This document shows, piece after piece, positions 63,128 through 64,000 of a stretch of DNA of 64,000 nucleotides. The DNA lies in the NCBI GenBank assembly GCA_916613615.1, contig OU744721.1, positions 82,341,060 to 82,405,059 of the forward strand, written 5' to 3'. The notes under the pieces are model-generated. The model was not told where the DNA came from. It was given only the letters and a program-made list of their open reading frames with translations, and did no database searches. The position numbers were made by a program, and so were the translations under genes. The DNA comes from Steromphala cineraria (Eukaryota > Mollusca > Gastropoda > Trochida > Trochidae). Position 1 is the first letter of the stretch. Every line of letters starts with the position of its first letter.

Positions 63128-64000
63128 AGAGGAGAAGGGGAAAGTTAGGCTACATATAGCTGTGCCTGTGACACGCGATCGCTACAACCATTGTTTATAG
63201 TTTTCAACGGCATTTTCATTCCCCGCTCATTTGATAAGGCAAGGACTTCTCCAGCAAATTTGAAAATATTCATTCTTTTTAAAACCATAGCCTTATATCA
63301 CGACTAGACGGTGAATACCGTGAGATGACGCCTGTGGGAAATAGATCCACTCGGCAGCGCTGTGTATGAGCCACGTGAGGACAGATTCAACAACACAAAA
63401 CAAATGTGCAGGTCGCTCCCCGTGATTTTAATTTTTCCATATTTTCTTTACCTTTCACGTTCGCCATATTGTATGTCCCCTGAGTATAATTCAAACCTGA
63501 TGTTCGGGGAGTATATTTTATATACAGGTTACCCCCATCATGGGAGACACCGGTAGATACGACCTCGTGCTTACAGTGTGAGACTGGGAGGGGGTATAGG
63601 CCTATAGATGCTCGGACGTGTTATTTCTTTATCGTTTTGAAATAAATAAAATACGCCACTCAGTAAACAATATAATGACACACATATTTTTTTACATTTC
63701 CACTCGGAAAACACACAAATAAAAAAGCTCAGAATGTTATGTGTCCAGTGTATACCCAGGCCCGAATCCCACCGATCCTAGTGTAGACAGACAGAGAGCA
63801 TCAGCGTTTTTTCTTTCTCTCCAAACACGGGCCATGAGTTACAAATTAAACTTTTTTCTTAACATAAAGCAAAAACACTAAACAGGAGTTACTTTAACTC
63901 GGGTGTGTAGTATTATCGATGTGATTAGGACGTTATACTGCTCAAGAAATATACATGCATGTAGAGGCCCGAGTCTGTAATGGCGACTGCCGAGTGAGAC
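63128..64000. repeat. Unit 20, partial (subtype A)
   Basis: The first 873 bp of a divergent spacer with A-type bases (CCCATCATGG, ATGCTCGGACG). The window ends before the H1 promoter; no gene is in this piece. Confidence 0.92.

Larger units (their letters stand above)
1..64000. repeat. Tandem array of H1 + 5S rRNA units (period about 3,183 bp)
   Basis: The same unit recurs head to tail across the whole window. Distances between successive H1 start codons are 3184, 3181, 3183, 4651, 3183, 3182, 3183, 3177, 3182, 3184, 3184, 3180, 3174, 3183, 3161, 3183, 3183 and 3183 bp. The large outlier is explained by a 1,468 bp insertion and the small ones by identifiable indels. Spacers are almost as well conserved as genes, which indicates homogenisation of whole units rather than selection on coding sequence alone. 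Every gene-free stretch over 300 bp is a copy of one of two spacers, described in detail at 4408-5794 and 6368-7470; departures are given in the unit entries. The array runs off both ends of the window. Confidence 0.98.
55007..64000. repeat. Subtype A block, right
   Basis: From codon 15 of H1-17 onward all diagnostic positions revert to the subtype A state, through units 17 (from its H1), 18, 19 and the start of unit 20. Units 18 and 19 share CCCCTATCATGG (line positions 57168 and 60351 region), a private change that marks them as recent sisters. Confidence 0.8.

Noticed and set aside
1..64000. CRISPR-like array or bacterial operon
   Set aside because: The repeat unit is 3.2 kb with histone and 5S genes and eukaryotic signals; there are no short direct repeats with unique spacers.

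Overview
The window is one long head-to-tail tandem array. A unit of about 3,183 bp recurs some twenty times, and each unit carries two genes: a linker histone H1 gene on the + strand and a 5S ribosomal RNA gene on the - strand. Histone-type 3' processing signals (a stem-loop plus a purine-rich downstream element), an H1 box and Pol III internal promoter elements show that this is animal nuclear DNA. The short H1 (190 residues) with a Lys/Ala/Pro-rich tail, the form of the 5S RNA and the H1-5S linkage suggest a mollusc, most likely a bivalve. The species cannot be named from sequence alone.

Layout of a complete unit, using unit 2 as reference: a 1.39 kb divergent spacer (4408-5794) between the 5' end of one 5S gene and the H1 promoter; H1 (5795-6367); its stem-loop (6403-6418); a 1.1 kb convergent spacer (6368-7470) with a C-rich, G4-capable tract; then the next 5S gene (7471-7590, - strand). 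H1 is made by Pol II and 5S by Pol III in opposite directions, so each H1 converges on the 5S gene downstream of it and diverges from the one upstream.

Region by region: positions 1-1229 are a remnant unit with two internal deletions, one of which fuses a broken 5S gene to an H1 tail. Unit 1 carries a frameshifted H1. Units 2-7 are subtype A; unit 4 also carries a 1,464 bp non-autonomous transposon-like insertion at TTAA (12950-14413). From about 25.1-25.3 kb to 54.7-55.0 kb the array changes to subtype B, defined by a consistent set of linked single-base differences. It then returns to subtype A until the window ends inside unit 20.

Gene count: 19 H1 copies plus one tail fragment, of which 17 H1 copies are open and two are broken (a frameshift in H1-1, a nonsense codon in H1-13). 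There are 20 5S copies: 18 full-length and two truncated. Among the full-length ones, one has lost its terminator and one has a mutation in helix I. The rest are nearly identical, spacers included, which is what concerted evolution by unequal crossing-over and gene conversion produces. Short conversion-like tracts, neighbour-shared mutations and interleaved variants are visible. No protein gene other than H1 was found.
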